From: Rehmannia glutinosa
Taxonomy: Eukaryota; Streptophyta; Magnoliopsida; Lamiales; Orobanchaceae
Direction of reading: 5' to 3'
Assembly: GCA_016081115.2 (NCBI GenBank)
Contig: CM071934.1
Location: forward strand, 61,489,267 to 61,553,266
DNA: 64,000 nucleotides
The notes beneath the pieces were generated by a model. It made no database searches. It saw only the letters and a program-made list of their open reading frames with translations, and was not told the DNA's origin. Both the position numbers and the translations under genes were made by a program. This document shows positions 1 through 11,909 of this stretch, in pieces (the first letter of the stretch is position 1; every line of letters starts with the position of its first letter).

Positions 1-432
1 GTTGAATAAACACTCTATTGCAGTAGTTTCACCTATTCGTATGTATTCATCGCAAATGTCAGCAGGAGATCCATATGCTAATTGACGAATGGCGGCTGTG
101 CATTTTTGGAATGGCGACAAACCTTTTCTTCTTTGCCGATCGACCTCCGTTGAAAATATTCTCAATGATGTATGGCACTAACTATGCGAAGAAATAATTC
201 TTTTCGCATCCGAAATCGGCGTCAAAATAGTTCTGCAGATATATCGGATGATCGAGAAATAATCCAGAACAAGGCGATCGTGACTACCTTCACGATCTCG
301 ATTTAAAAACCTTCTCGTATGTGTTGTATTTGAAGAAATTTGAGCCGCTTGAAGTCTCATTTCCTCATGCTTGAGTACCATCAACATCATTTGATCCATT
401 TCGTCATTTGAGCCTCCCAAAAATTGCGCCAC
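1..432 (-). pseudogene. PIF/Harbinger (ALP1-like) transposase, N-terminal part, broken
   Basis: Starting at the ATG at 432, the minus strand reads MAQFLGGSNDEMDQMM and then DRLVLDYFS, the kind of N-terminus found in plant Harbinger-derived ALP1/HARBI1-like nucleases. The frame stops at 178. Another frame resumes near 112 with SPFQKCTAAIRQLAYGSPAD and ICDEYIRIGETTAIECLF, a conserved block ahead of the DDE nuclease domain, so at least one frameshift lies between. The catalytic domain would lie to the left of the window. In the family this nuclease cuts and moves the element; here it is a remnant. The element's terminal repeat at 1091 fits the same orientation. Confidence 0.75.
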
Positions 433-1094
433 TTATTTATGAGAGTGGAACTTTTGAATGATTGGGGTCTTGAGACATTTATATAAAAGGATTGACAACT
501 TTAAAAAATTTCAATTAAAATGAAAAAGGCTAGAGAAAAACAAACACAATAAATATATTTATAGACAATTTTTTTTTTTTTTTTAAAAAAAAACAATACC
601 TTTTTTAGCCGTTGAATCATGAATGTAACGGCTAAATTGTAAAATTCAGTTTTCTAATTAAATTCATGTTCAATAAAAAAATTTATCCAAATCCAAAGCA
701 TTTCAATATGTTTTTTTGACAGCAAAAAGAACTTGACTTTTATTGATCAGACAAAGCATTTCAAATTCAATATGTAAATGGGTTTCTATTACAAACCCAC
801 TTCTTTTACTTTATTCATTCAAAGGGAATGGGATGTCAGGCGTGTGGGGCCTTATGCCCCTTTTAACCCACGCGAGTGTGAAGACACGGTGTCTTCTTAT
901 TCAGGCGTGCTCTCACGCTCGCCTAAAATTAATTTTATTTATTTTTTATTTTCCCAAAAAACCAGCTTTGTACTTACGGTGCAGGTTCTTGGTCACAAAC
1001 CTCAAACCTACTCCCCACAATGGTTTGAGGTTTTGTTGGACAGGTTTTTAATCTCAAAAACCCCAACAAAAACCTCTTATTGTGGATGCTCTTA
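1..1094 (-). mobile_element. PIF/Harbinger element, 5' portion (other end off window)
   Basis: The right end reads ATTGTGGATGCTC followed by TTA (1092-1094), matching the terminal repeat and the 3-bp TTA target site typical of plant PIF/Harbinger elements. Between that end and the transposase start is a GC-rich subterminal stretch (836-930) with inverted repeats, for example GAAGACAC and GTGTCTTC at 880-896. The AT-rich 433-835 segment is the 5' leader and has no gene of its own. The second terminal repeat is outside the window, so the TSD pair cannot be checked. Confidence 0.65.
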
Positions 1095-1904
1095 GATGTT
1101 TCTTTAGGTTGCTTTGACTAAATTGATTACAATCAAAATCCGTTCTGCAAACATTTTTGGAATTGATTACAATCGTAATTCCGGCGATAAATATATCGAG
1201 TACATACGCTAACAATTTTGGAATTATATTATTTGAATATACAATTAAGGCAAATATAAAAATATAGATTATTATTAAAATCTTGAAATCATTATTATTA
1301 AAATCTCAAATCAATATCAAAGAATAACTAAAAATTAAATTCAATTACCAAATAATCAAAACTTGACATACAAGTCTACCAAAAAAAAGGAGAAATTTAT
1401 GGAAGACAAGCAAATACAGAAATAATTCAATAAAATTTGGCAAAAGATTAGAGTAATTGATTTTCTTAAATATACACATCACTGCAACTATAAATATGAC
1501 TTCACTCATTTTTTTTACCACATTCTTTTATCAATAATACATGATTTCTCTTAAGATTACATTCCTGTCAGTTTTGCAAACACGGAAAGGGTTTCGGTGA
1601 TCACACTGATCGAGGATATCAATACTAGCAAATATTGATAGGCTATGAAATTGCAATTGGTCGATCTCCACGAGAAGCCCGCTTATAATGACGACATAAC
1701 TCAGAAGCCAAAACACAGAGCATGTAATATATATTTCATGATGTTAAGGTATAAAATCATTTCGCCAAATTCAAAGCATGGAATGTGTGTTGCATGATTC
1801 TGAGGTAATACAGTTATTATGCATTTTTTGGAATTTATTTTTTGAAAACTATGCAATATACATTATCAACAATTATGTTCTAATTCAATTTAATTTTATC
1901 GCAG
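1095..1904. other. No gene recognised; probably Helitron 5' region
   Basis: AT-rich sequence without a convincing coding frame. It lies just upstream of the RPA-like exon at 1905, and an intron acceptor (TTTTATCGCAG) ends at 1904, so part of it is probably intron or leader of that gene. No Helitron 5' terminus (a TC start) could be picked out with confidence. Confidence 0.5.
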
Positions 1905-2355
1905 GGTGACCGAATTCATGGAACTATAAGAAAGTTGTTGTGCCACAATTTAAAAATTGTTGAGTGAAGGCAATATCTATGTGCTAAAAGATTTTAATAT
2001 TACTCACTATACCGATAAATACAAAACTACTTCTGTGAAATATAATATTATGTTTCATGGAAAACATATGTTTTTCAGCTTGATGAAAATTCACTTCCTA
2101 GGTTTTTGTACAATTTCAAAAGCTTCAGAGAATTGTCCAGCGTTGAAGGAGTCGATGGCACCATGCTCTTTGGTATGTAGAGGAAATTGTGTACTAATAT
2201 ATTGTAATTTACATGTAATATAGTATTTCAATTTATCGAGTGAATTTTGGTGAAACAGATATTATGCGAAAAGCAATAGCTATGCAATCTATTCAAACGA
2301 AGAAATTTGGTCGCAAGCTGACACATTTCATTGATATTATGCTTGAAGATTTGGA
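1905..2355 (+). pseudogene. RPA70-like single-strand-binding protein (Helitron type), N-terminal exons, decayed
   Basis: Exon 1 runs from an acceptor at 1904 to a donor at 2172 (TTTG|GTATGT). It encodes GDRIHGTIRK, then EGNIYVLKDFNITHYTDKY and SVKYNIMFHGKHMF, then SLPRFLYNFKSF, in three frames. That is the first OB-fold of replication protein A large-subunit homologues, with about three single-base indels. Exon 2, 2259-2355, encodes AIAMQSIQTKKFGRKL and then IDIMLEDLE, the start of the second OB-fold, and ends at a GTAAG donor. Plant Helitrons often carry such genes, thought to bind single-stranded DNA during rolling-circle transposition. The following intron holds the 90-bp repeats and later insertions. 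Confidence 0.7.
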
Positions 2356-2377
2356 GTAAGATATATTTAATGTTCAT

Positions 2378-2760
2378 TTTTTTTCGTAATTCATAATTTA
2401 ACATTATTTTAAAATATTATATGTTTTAATATTCAGTTTTTTTAATTTGTTTTTTATAAAATTTGATTTTCATAATTAATTAGTTTAACATTATCTGTTT
2501 TAATATATGATTTGTTTTCCTGTTTAATTTTTTTAATATTTTTTATAAAATTTAATTTTCGTAATTCATTAGTTTAACATTATCTGTTTTAATATATGAT
2601 CTATTTTAATGTTCAGTTTTTTTAAAAAAAAATTAATAAAATTTGACTTTCGTAATCCATACTTTAACATTGTCGGTTTTAATATATTAGTTGTTTTAAT
2701 GTTCAGTTTTTAAAATTATTCTTTTTGTAAAATTTGATTTTCATAATTTACAATTTATGA
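2378..2760. repeat. Degenerate tandem repeat, about 90-bp unit, 4-5 copies
   Basis: Copies of a unit beginning TTTCGTAATTCAT and containing TTTAACATTATCTGTTTTAA start near 2378, 2468, 2558, 2646 and 2739 (last one partial). The array lies in the presumed RPA intron just after the donor at 2356. Confidence 0.7.
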
Positions 2761-5335
2761 AATATTATGTTTTAGTATTTTTTTATTTTAATATATGATT
2801 CTTTTTTGTTTTAATATATATCATATTAATATTTTATATTTTAAAATTATATTCTGAATTTTATAGTTAATCATCAACTGTTAAATATGAATAAAATGGA
2901 TTAGTATTTGACTTATCTGTAACAAATTTTTCTTTTGTTCTTTGTTCTTTTACTTGGATTGTTCTGTTCATCCTGAAACACAAGAAATATTTAGATTACT
3001 TTTATATTCAAAAAATAACACTTCATGTTCTTTTAATGTAAAAATAATAGCATAATATAGAGGTCTGTATCTTATCTTTTCGTGTGCTATTGATTTTCCA
3101 TGTCAGATTTTCTTAAACACCCTTTTAGGGTGCATAACCTGAACATAATATAAGCAGAACATATTCATAGGTGATCACAATATAAACAAAATGTATCTAT
3201 CTATATATATATATATATATATATATTAGACATTTGAAAATAATAAACTTAAAAAGGGCTTTTGAAAGTTATCTATTTTAAAATTTATGATCCTATTGTA
3301 TTTTGTATTTGTAACTTGGGACATATTGAACAATATCAGGAAGACATGAAAAATATTTGTATTACAAAACGACAGATATTTAATGCAATACTTTAAAAAC
3401 AAACAAAAATTATATGAATTTAGTTTTGTTTCTTTGCGCCAATACAGTTAAAATCACTATATAGGTGTGATAATTTTTTAATGAGAGATAATTTTAAACC
3501 AATAAAAATGAACTGGATCAGTTAAAAATTCAACTATATATATAATATAGGAAAATGAATATCAAGTATAGAAAAAAAAAAGAGTATTTCTAATATCAAA
3601 TCTTAATTTATGGTTATACATAAAGTATTATTTTTAAAATTTTATGTCATTATAATTTGTATGAAAATGTAAAAATAAATTAATATTTTTAAAAATGTAA
3701 ATTTACATATTTTTGAGGTGCATTTTCACCCAACCGCAACCATTTAAAAATTATGTGTAAAATTAAGTAGTATAACACCTAACATAAAATTAACAAATTT
3801 GGAATAAATTTTTTTTTGAGAATGGAAATAACTGAAGCCTATTTATCAAAAAATGTACCTAAATTATTGTTTTTCCAAGTATAAAAAATTATAGATCTGC
3901 AAAGAAAATTAATGGAAAGATTTGTTAGAAAAATAATATAATAATATAATATTTAAAAATAATATTAAGACAAAATATATAAGAGCTTACCTTTTTTGTC
4001 GGTACTATTAAAATCGAGTATGATTTTTGCAAATATCATCGAAGATGGCTACAGAATAATTTTATCACCATAAATCTACACCTTTTTTTTTTCAAAAACT
4101 AGGTTTTATGAAAAGATTATTATGTTTCAAATCTGGTGAAATATGATATAAATAGATTTTTAGTTTGAAAATATCTACATATATCGGAAAAAAAAATTGA
4201 TACGGAAAAAAGTCAAGGGGCTTGAGAAGATCCTCTGAAAATGATGACCTTTCTAATCAGAAAATTTTTAAATAATAATGTCGTTAGAATATTTATTTAC
4301 CAAATAAATTATACTTTTATGTTTAAACATTATTTGCAAAAAATAAAGAAAAAAAGTCAGAAAAATGTTAATAATTAGAAAAATAATTTTAAAAAAATTC
4401 TTTCTTACCGTGGATTTCACGGCGCCGTGAAGAGCTTAGCTCTATTCTTTTTCCGGGGTCAGGTGGAACACAAAAAGTTTAGATTTGTAACTATTGACTC
4501 AGATCTAGGTTTAAAAATACATGCAAACAATGAAGCCATATTCGATTTATTTAAATATATGTTGTTTATTTTCATAATCTTGAAAAAAGACACATAAGAA
4601 ATAACAATTTTGAAAAAAATTGAGTTTAAACAACTGAAACTGTAAGAATGATTTTTGGAAGAAAAAAACACGCCCAACAATTGTTTTGTTTAAAAACATT
4701 AAAATGAGATAATTGACGGAAAAAAATAATGATATGGCCCAGACGGAGAATATGAATTTTGTTTGATTTTGAAGATGAGATCATTGTTGTGGAGAAGATG
4801 AGAAATGGTGATGGTTTTTTGGAAATGAGGGGCAACGACTGGATTTTTTCAACACAGCCTTAGAAATGTGTGGGTGATGTTTGGTAAGAGTAGCAAAATC
4901 TTGACCTTTTGTTTTGCTCTTGGTGGACATGCATCGTGATCTTGCGCGTGTTGAGTGAACCGTACGTGTCAAGAATTCTGAAACTATCACTTTGGGCTCC
5001 TATAAAAATTGTAACAACTTTAGTTGGGCCTTATTTTGAATTTGGGCTAAATAATTATATTTCATTTGTGTAGGATTGGGCTTTTTGGGTAGTGGATTTC
5101 GAACTTAATTGTCTAATTGTCAACATATAGATTTTATTCTTTTTAAAATAGATTAAGTTTATTTATTGTAAATAAGCTAGCATAATAAGTATTTAATTAT
5201 GGAGAAAATATTTCAAAAAATAGATTTTGTTTGGATTCAAAAATATATATATTAGTTATCTTTTTTTTTTATAAATTAATTGAATGTATAGTGTGAAATT
5301 CATTAATTGTATATATTACTATGTAAATTTTTATA
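2761..5335. other. AT-rich Helitron interior, no gene recognised
   Basis: Very AT-rich. A (TA)n run lies at about 3203-3226. A 16-bp perfect palindrome TTCACGGCGCCGTGAA at 4416-4431 sits in the only GC-rich patch. Short minus-strand frames at 4459-4990 were read and match no family I know. Confidence 0.5.
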
Positions 5336-7318
5336 TATTATGTGAAGCCTCGATTTTTCCGAGCTCATAATTGATTCTTATGGTCGTTTGTTTATACATT
5401 TGATCGACTATTTTACGCGTCATTTTGACGGGTAATTATTAATAATATATACATTTTGTACCTTGTTTCATTTTATTTAATTACTTGTGATCATGATCTT
5501 TATATTTTGCAATTATGATCACTTGGTTGATCATTATTACTATTTTTGTATTTATTAGTCACCTTAGAATTTTAAGAGACTATTTATTTTAGAGACTTTT
5601 ACCTTATAGAATTAAGATTTTAATTTAGATTAAGTGATCATGAGACTCATAAGTGATCAAGGAAATCACTAATTATTTTGGAGATTGATATATTTCATTT
5701 ATTATCATCAAATCTGGGACAAAAAAAAATATATATGGAATTACCAATATGCCCTTGTAGTGGATGGCCAACATGGTGAATTTTGGAGTAAAAATGTCAT
5801 CCAACTCTTGTACACCTACACCTTATATTAGTCATCTTGTGTATAATTATACCATTAATTCAAACATTATACACATCATCTCTTACATTACTTCTTTAAT
5901 ATTATTTTTGCCAACATGTTGGAAGTCTTCCAACATTTCATTCAAACATTCTCATGCCATATCTTTGACCTTCAAAATGTTTCCCATGCATGAGGCAAAA
6001 TGCGAGACACAATTAAACAAAATTTCCTCCCCTCTCTCATCAATGTGGACGGCCACATACAAGGAAAATGAACAAAATTTGTTCATTTTCACCAACACCT
6101 TCTAATCTCCTACACAAAATCCTCCTCCTTCTCTCTAAACTCCCACTTCTCTCTACTCTTTCTTCTTACTTTCTTCTTCAACACTTAGAAAATTGTTCAA
6201 GAATTCTCTCCTTATTCTTCATCAAAGTCGAACATTCCTACTACAAGGTAAGTAATATTGTTCTCCAATTTATCTTGATATCATCTACCTACCTCTTTTT
6301 CACTTCTTGACTTAAGTTAATTTTGGTTTTGGAGGTACATTTAGAAGACCATTTGAAGATTAGAGCTTGACATCATCTTGAAGAAGGACTTCAAGAATTG
6401 AAGAACAACTAGTAGAGAATTTTGACTACAAGGTAAGATAATGGACTATAGTGTATTTTCCTTCTTCTTTTTATTTTTTTTTCAAATTTTAACACCCCTT
6501 TTTCATTTTTGAGAAATATGGGCTGACCTTAGGTGATTTTGGAGTTGAACCAAAATTTCCAATTTTTAATCTTCAACTAGTCTCCAATCACCTACTACAC
6601 AAGGTAAAGTGTAGTCCTTCTCATTTTCTTATCTCCTTCTTTTTTCTCCTTAATTTTTCTCTCATTTTTCTAACTTCAAATTTTTGATATTTCTTAACTT
6701 AGGGGCTGACCTAAGAGGCCTCATCCAAAAATTGTGAAATTATCCTTTTATTTCACAATTTCCAATTTTAAGGTGGGTGGAAAAATATTTTCCAACTATT
6801 AGGTGTTTTTATTAAAATGATGTAGAAAATTTGATCATGAGCCTTGAGATATATATAATCTATGTATTGCATGTCAATTTTATGTATCAAGTCATGAAAA
6901 TTCTCAAGAGTTGCTCAAAATTACTATTTATTGAATTTTAGGTGCATGCATGTGCAATTTAATGTTCTATTTGATGAATTCTTGTATGTATTGGATATGC
7001 ATGTGTATGATATTTAAAATTCATGTTTTGGATGACTTATAACCTGGACAAGTCGAGCATAATTGATTAAATTTCAATTTTGGACTTAAAAATATAAAAA
7101 TAGAAAGTTGGTGGACTAAATTGCAAGAAAATGAAAGTTAAAGGACCCCTCTGCAAATTTCGAAAATTGGGACTGTACTCAGGTTCAAAAATAACTTTTG
7201 GACATTTTAATAAAGTTTTAAGAGTTTTAAGATAAATAAAATCAACCTTTAAGAGCCCAAAGACTAAATTGTAAAATTTTGAAAGTTTAAGGGCTACCTT
7301 GCAATTTTTAAAAGCGCA

Positions 7319-8725
7319 TGTTAGAAATTTTTCTAACCGCAAGTCTACGGTGTCAAGTTTTAATATATAGAAGTAGGGTTGTCGAATCCACATGGAATAA
7401 TTATCGAATTATCGCTAAGTACTATAATATAGTAGTCTAACTTTATTTAGAAATTCAAAGTTTGATGGAGTTGATTATGCTAAAATACCAAAATTAAATC
7501 AAGAATATGAAAATATCAATGAGTTTATCCAAATGATTAAATGAATTCTAGAGGTGTGATGAATCTAATTATCCCTTATGTTATCAATATGGTTTATCAA
7601 TCATCAATTACCAATTTATAAGTCAAGATTTCTACATTAATCATTTCCTCTCTCAAGTACCAAATGATTTTAGATTCAATTGGGAAATCAATATCTCTAT
7701 AAAAATCACCAATTAAAATCTCAATAAAAACTATGAATCTTGATAAATGACTTCAAAGGATTCACAAATCTCTCAATTCTATGAGATCTGGGTCATGCAT
7801 TTCCAAGGTCATGTATTCAATTACCTCTCTCAAGTGTCAAATCAAATACACCAAACAATCTAAATTATTGATCAAGTAATTTAGAAGCAATAGTTCCAAA
7901 TAGCACAAATAAATTGATAGATCTAGATTGACAAACCACAATCTCAAAACACAAGTTCAAACATAGATTACACCATCCCTCTAGAATTATAGAGTTTAGC
8001 TCATGATTGAGAAAATGAATCCATAAAAATACACCAATACATCTTACAAGATATGGAGAAATCAACAAAATAAGGACAAGAGTTGAGGGATCTTCTCTAT
8101 TTCTAGATGATAGAGCCTCCAATCTTATTATCCAAGCTCTTCCCAAGATGTTCCAAATCTTCTTTCTTTGTCTTGTGGCATGTTTTCTTGTCTTCCCAAT
8201 GGTCCAAGATCCCTAATTTCAAGCCCCAAGGCTAGTATTTATAGTCCCACAAAAGTCAAGAAAGGGGGTAGGTGAACTGGGAAATTCCGTCCCGGCGCTG
8301 CGGCTCCCAAAGATCATACAAGCAAAATAACCGCTGGCGCGCTGCTGCCGGGCGTGGGCGCTGCAGGCGCCCAGCGCCTCCTGCAATCGTCCCGCCGCGC
8401 TGCAGCTGCTGGCGTTGGCAGCGCAGCGCCACACATGCCTCACACTCTCGTCGTTGCCTCGTCAGAGCGCTGCAACACCAGTGCGGCTGCAGCGCCCGCC
8501 CGTCCTTAGGCCAAAATGCGATTTTTTTCTTTTTCAAGCACGATTTCTTCTTTCTTCTTGCCGTTTTTCGTCGTTTTCTTCATTTCTTGGCTACCAAATA
8601 TGTATTGATTCTTCATCGACACTAATTGAAATAAATTGGACTCTAACAACTCTAAAAACACCCAAAAATAAAACCAAATTCTAATCTAAAATACTCAAAT
8701 AAGTTGGTAAAATACCAACTTAACA
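7319..8725 (-). repeat. Athila 3' LTR (left copy, 1407 bp)
   Basis: Nearly the same sequence as 18259-19637 from TGTTAGAAATTTTTCTAACC to ACCAACTTAACA. A minus-strand TATA box (CTATAAATAC) lies at 8235-8244. Upstream of it in the minus direction is a GC-rich patch (8290-8510) that is longer and differently arranged than in the other LTR. Confidence 0.85.
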
Positions 8726-10186
8726 CTGCACCAGACCTAAACTTTAAAATTTGAAATTTTTACTCTTAAGATACTGGGAATTACATATTTAAAAGTATTC
8801 CAAAAATCCAAGTGGTTAGGGCTTGGAAAGCAAATTTACTAAAATTGAGGGACTAATGTGTAAAATACTAAACTTGAGGACCCAAATGAAATTTCCGGGA
8901 CTTGTGCAGCCCATGCACCTGGAAATACTAACTTAACTATAACTTAATTATATTTTGGATCCAAGGTTCCAATTTCATAACAATTGGACCCCTAAAAGCC
9001 TTAAAGACAATTATTTCAAAATGGGACAAAAATGATATTTTCAAAAGTTAAAGGACCTACACTTATTTCTTTTAAAAACTGCTTTTGTTCCAATATCCCA
9101 CTAACCTTAGTGACATTTTTCAACTGGAATCACATTAAAAGCCCTTCCGGTTTGTGAGTTCCGATTATTTTAAACTTAAGGTCCAAATTGGCAATTTTTA
9201 CAAATTTGGGGCCAATGTGAGAATTTTATAAAAACTCGACCTCAAAACTTTAAAAACCTGAATCTCTGGACAATTTAGAGAATTTAGGAACTGACCTCAT
9301 AATATTTCAAGGTCGGGATAGTTATTTATTCAATTTTTAACCCCAAAAGTGTTGGTTTTTACAAAACGGGGCTAAATTGTAAATTTTCTTTTATAAAGGA
9401 CCTAACTCACATTATTTTCTCTTTTACTAAAATAGCCCTGGACCTTCTGACTTGGAGATTTAATTAAAGTATTTTATTTTCCCAAAAACCCTTGACTTAT
9501 CGGATCAATTTGACCGATTAATACCCGATCGCGGAGCGACTTCCTCGCCTTGCGATTTGAATCTATAACGGGACTTATGTTCCACCTCATCTTTCAAGAT
9601 ATCGAAGGTTGCTTATCCTTCCGATAATCATCTTCATCCAAAAACTCCACCAACGCCAAAAAATTGCCCTCGCGTTATTTCAAAAATTTCGAACTACTTC
9701 CCCGAATCAATAATACTCATTACCTGGTTGGTTTGTACTTGTATTTACCTTTCGCTGCCTCGAGTCAACTTGGTGTGTCGAGCTCACGATCGGAATGGAT
9801 ACGTCGGGGATGGAACAAGGGCAGCTCGACCGCTATTCCACTCTAGGCCCCATCGCCCTAATCCCGGAATCGAGGGATGGAGTTTGTCCGAGGGAAGCGG
9901 GTCATAGTACTTGAGGTATAATCATGATTATGACAGATCCAAGGCCTTGCAAGCTCCATTGTAGATTTTGTCTTTGCCTATGGAGCGATAAGGTGACCGG
10001 TCTTGGACCATCCCGCCCTGGGAGTTACAAGGAAGAACGAAGGAATCATTTTGTCTCGATCCACATGATTCCGGAGTTATCGGACCCGTTTGGTTGGCGC
10101 TATAAACCGTATGCAACCGCTACTTGTTTTGCATTGGTTGGCGCTACAAATCCGTACGCAACCATTATCTGCCTTGCATGGGATTA
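8726..10186. repeat. Duplicate of chromovirus-LTR flank (matches 19638-21083)
   Basis: Begins CTGCACCAGACCTAAACTTT exactly as the sequence after the right Athila LTR does. It continues in near-identity through ATCGAAGGTTGCTTATCC and the GGCGCTACAAA repeat units to GCATGGGATT, where the match ends abruptly at about 10186. It is therefore host-LTR sequence present twice around one Athila element. Confidence 0.8.
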
Positions 10187-10639
10187 GGATTTTCACATGT
10201 AAGCTCAAGGTAAAAGACGGTTGCCAAAGAACAAAGGTTTAATAGGCTCAAAAGGGGACACTAGTGATATTATATCGCAAAGGTAGTCATTTTGCTCTCA
10301 GCTTATTCAAAGATGGCCTAAATCATTTCCTTAATGTTATTTCACCTAGGATTTCGCCTCAATTAGTGATCGAACAAGTTCTAGAATCCAGTGGGATCAT
10401 ACAAGCAACACTCAACTTCATTAATCATTTTCAAATAAGTTAACAAAATTATGCATGAATATGAAATCAATGAAGCAAAATATAGATCACCACTTAAAAG
10501 CATGCTCTCGTGACAGTTCAACTCGTGATCAACAAATCTACTTAGTCATGCAGTTCTATAGTTCAACAAACTACCCGACTCGACACAACTCAATATTTTT
10601 TTTTTTGACACGACTCAAAAGACACAAATACAGATTACA
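10187..10639 (-). other. Athila 3' untranslated region
   Basis: No coding frame of note. On the minus strand it follows a TTTAAGTTTGGGGGG tract (about 10640-10654) of the kind Athila and Tat elements carry after their last ORF. It should lead into the 3' LTR but instead joins the duplicated host-LTR segment at about 10186. Confidence 0.6.
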
Positions 10640-11909
10640 CCCCCCAAACTTAAATTGAACATTGTCCTCAATGGAGAGTGAGAGAAAAAACTTTCCTGGT
10701 AGCCGGAGCGCCTAGGACTCCTCATCGGAGTCGTGTGGTGAAAAATGAGCAATAGGACCTGGTGGTGGTGGTATTGGGAACTAGAACTGTGGGTGCATCT
10801 GGCTATATATACGGGCAAGTACTCGGTTGTGCTCATTCACGTATTCTTCTCGTTCCGCTCTGTGGCGTTGCTCAGCTACAAAAGCCCTTCTCAATTCTCG
10901 TACTTCGCGAACTAATGCGTCTGAAGGGTTGTTATCGTGATGTGAGCGTCTAGAACAAGAACATCTTGCCGATGAACCGGATGGAGCGTCGATATTCTGT
11001 GGTTGGGCGTGAGTATCAGGCTCAATAGCTGGTAGGGCAAATCAAGGATATATCCCCACCATTCGGATTAAGCACACACCACCGCCCATTCGTCATAGGA
11101 AGCAATAGTAGCCGAATTTATAGGTCCCTTAGGATTTCCCAACGGCTCGGAGCTATCCCACTTAACACCCCTCTTTTTACATAACCCACAAATTAAACTC
11201 GGTAAGATTAGTCCCCCTGTTTTGGGGTGTAGCATTTTGTGATGAAGGGACGTTGCAATAATTACCGGTGGGTCGAATTATATTTCAGTAACTAATGCAT
11301 ATAGAAGATGGGCTCGTTCCTTAGTTACATCACTGACATGCTTGGTTGGTATCAAATTGTTGCATATGAAGTGGTACCAAGCTCGACCATACCGACTAAG
11401 ACTCGTGTGCGGAAAAGCAGTAGCACCTCCCACAACTTTAATATGACGTACCTCAGTTCCAGACCGACATAAGGTATTACAAATCTCCTCCATACTTGGT
11501 GGTTGCGAGATAAATTCAACATATGGTGAGTGATCCACCTCCGGTAGTCCATAATATTCTCTTATCGCTTTTGTATCAGTGTATACCTTGTCTACTCCAC
11601 GTATGAAAACCTCTGAGTTATAGCCAGTTTTGGACTTCGCATTCACATAAAACTCTCAGACAATATTCGGTGCGAATGGTCTAGGTTGTGCACAAAGTTT
11701 TTTCCATTGCTTCTGATGTATCATTTGTGCAAGTTCACCATCATTCGGCCCCGGTTGTAACCCCCGTTCCGCCGTTATACTCTTCGAGCATAATGTGTCA
11801 TAATACAATAAATGTTGTTGTCTTCCAAGTTACGAAAACGGTCTTCAACATTTTCCTCGGAAGTACTTGCCACCCTTTTGCCCTTGCTTGGGTTCTTTGT
11901 TCTTGGCAT
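10640..11909 (-). pseudogene. Athila extra ORF after pol (plant transposon protein domain), broken
   Basis: Starts at the ATG at 11909 with MPRTKNPSKGKRVASTSEE, a basic serine-rich start usual for this Athila ORF. Frameshifts follow. The clearest block, 11278-11646, has GLPEVDHSPYVEF, then HTSLSRYGRAWYHFI and IPTKHVSDVTKERAHLLYAL. These resemble the domain often called putative plant transposon protein (PF20167-like), found in many Athila and some Copia elements. Function is not established; it has been called env-like from its position. The frame breaks several times before the G-rich tract near 10650. Confidence 0.6.

Noticed and set aside
743..1095. Plus-strand ORFs of 102 and 105 codons
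   Set aside because: They span the non-coding 5' leader and terminal repeat of the Harbinger element.
4459..4990. Three overlapping minus-strand ORFs of about 70 codons
   Set aside because: No recognisable domain, low complexity, and no consistent splice structure.
8219..8684. Overlapping ORFs of 74-117 codons on both strands, rich in Arg, Ala and Cys
   Set aside because: They fall in the GC-rich patch of an Athila LTR; the equivalent region of the other LTR (19176-19596) breaks them.
7319..10178. A single 2.86-kb LTR starting TGCAAGG on the minus strand
   Set aside because: TG and CA ends exist and both copies match, but no polypurine tract adjoins 10178, and the 8726-10186 part reads as chromovirus LTR with the TATTA boundary. 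Kept only as an alternative.
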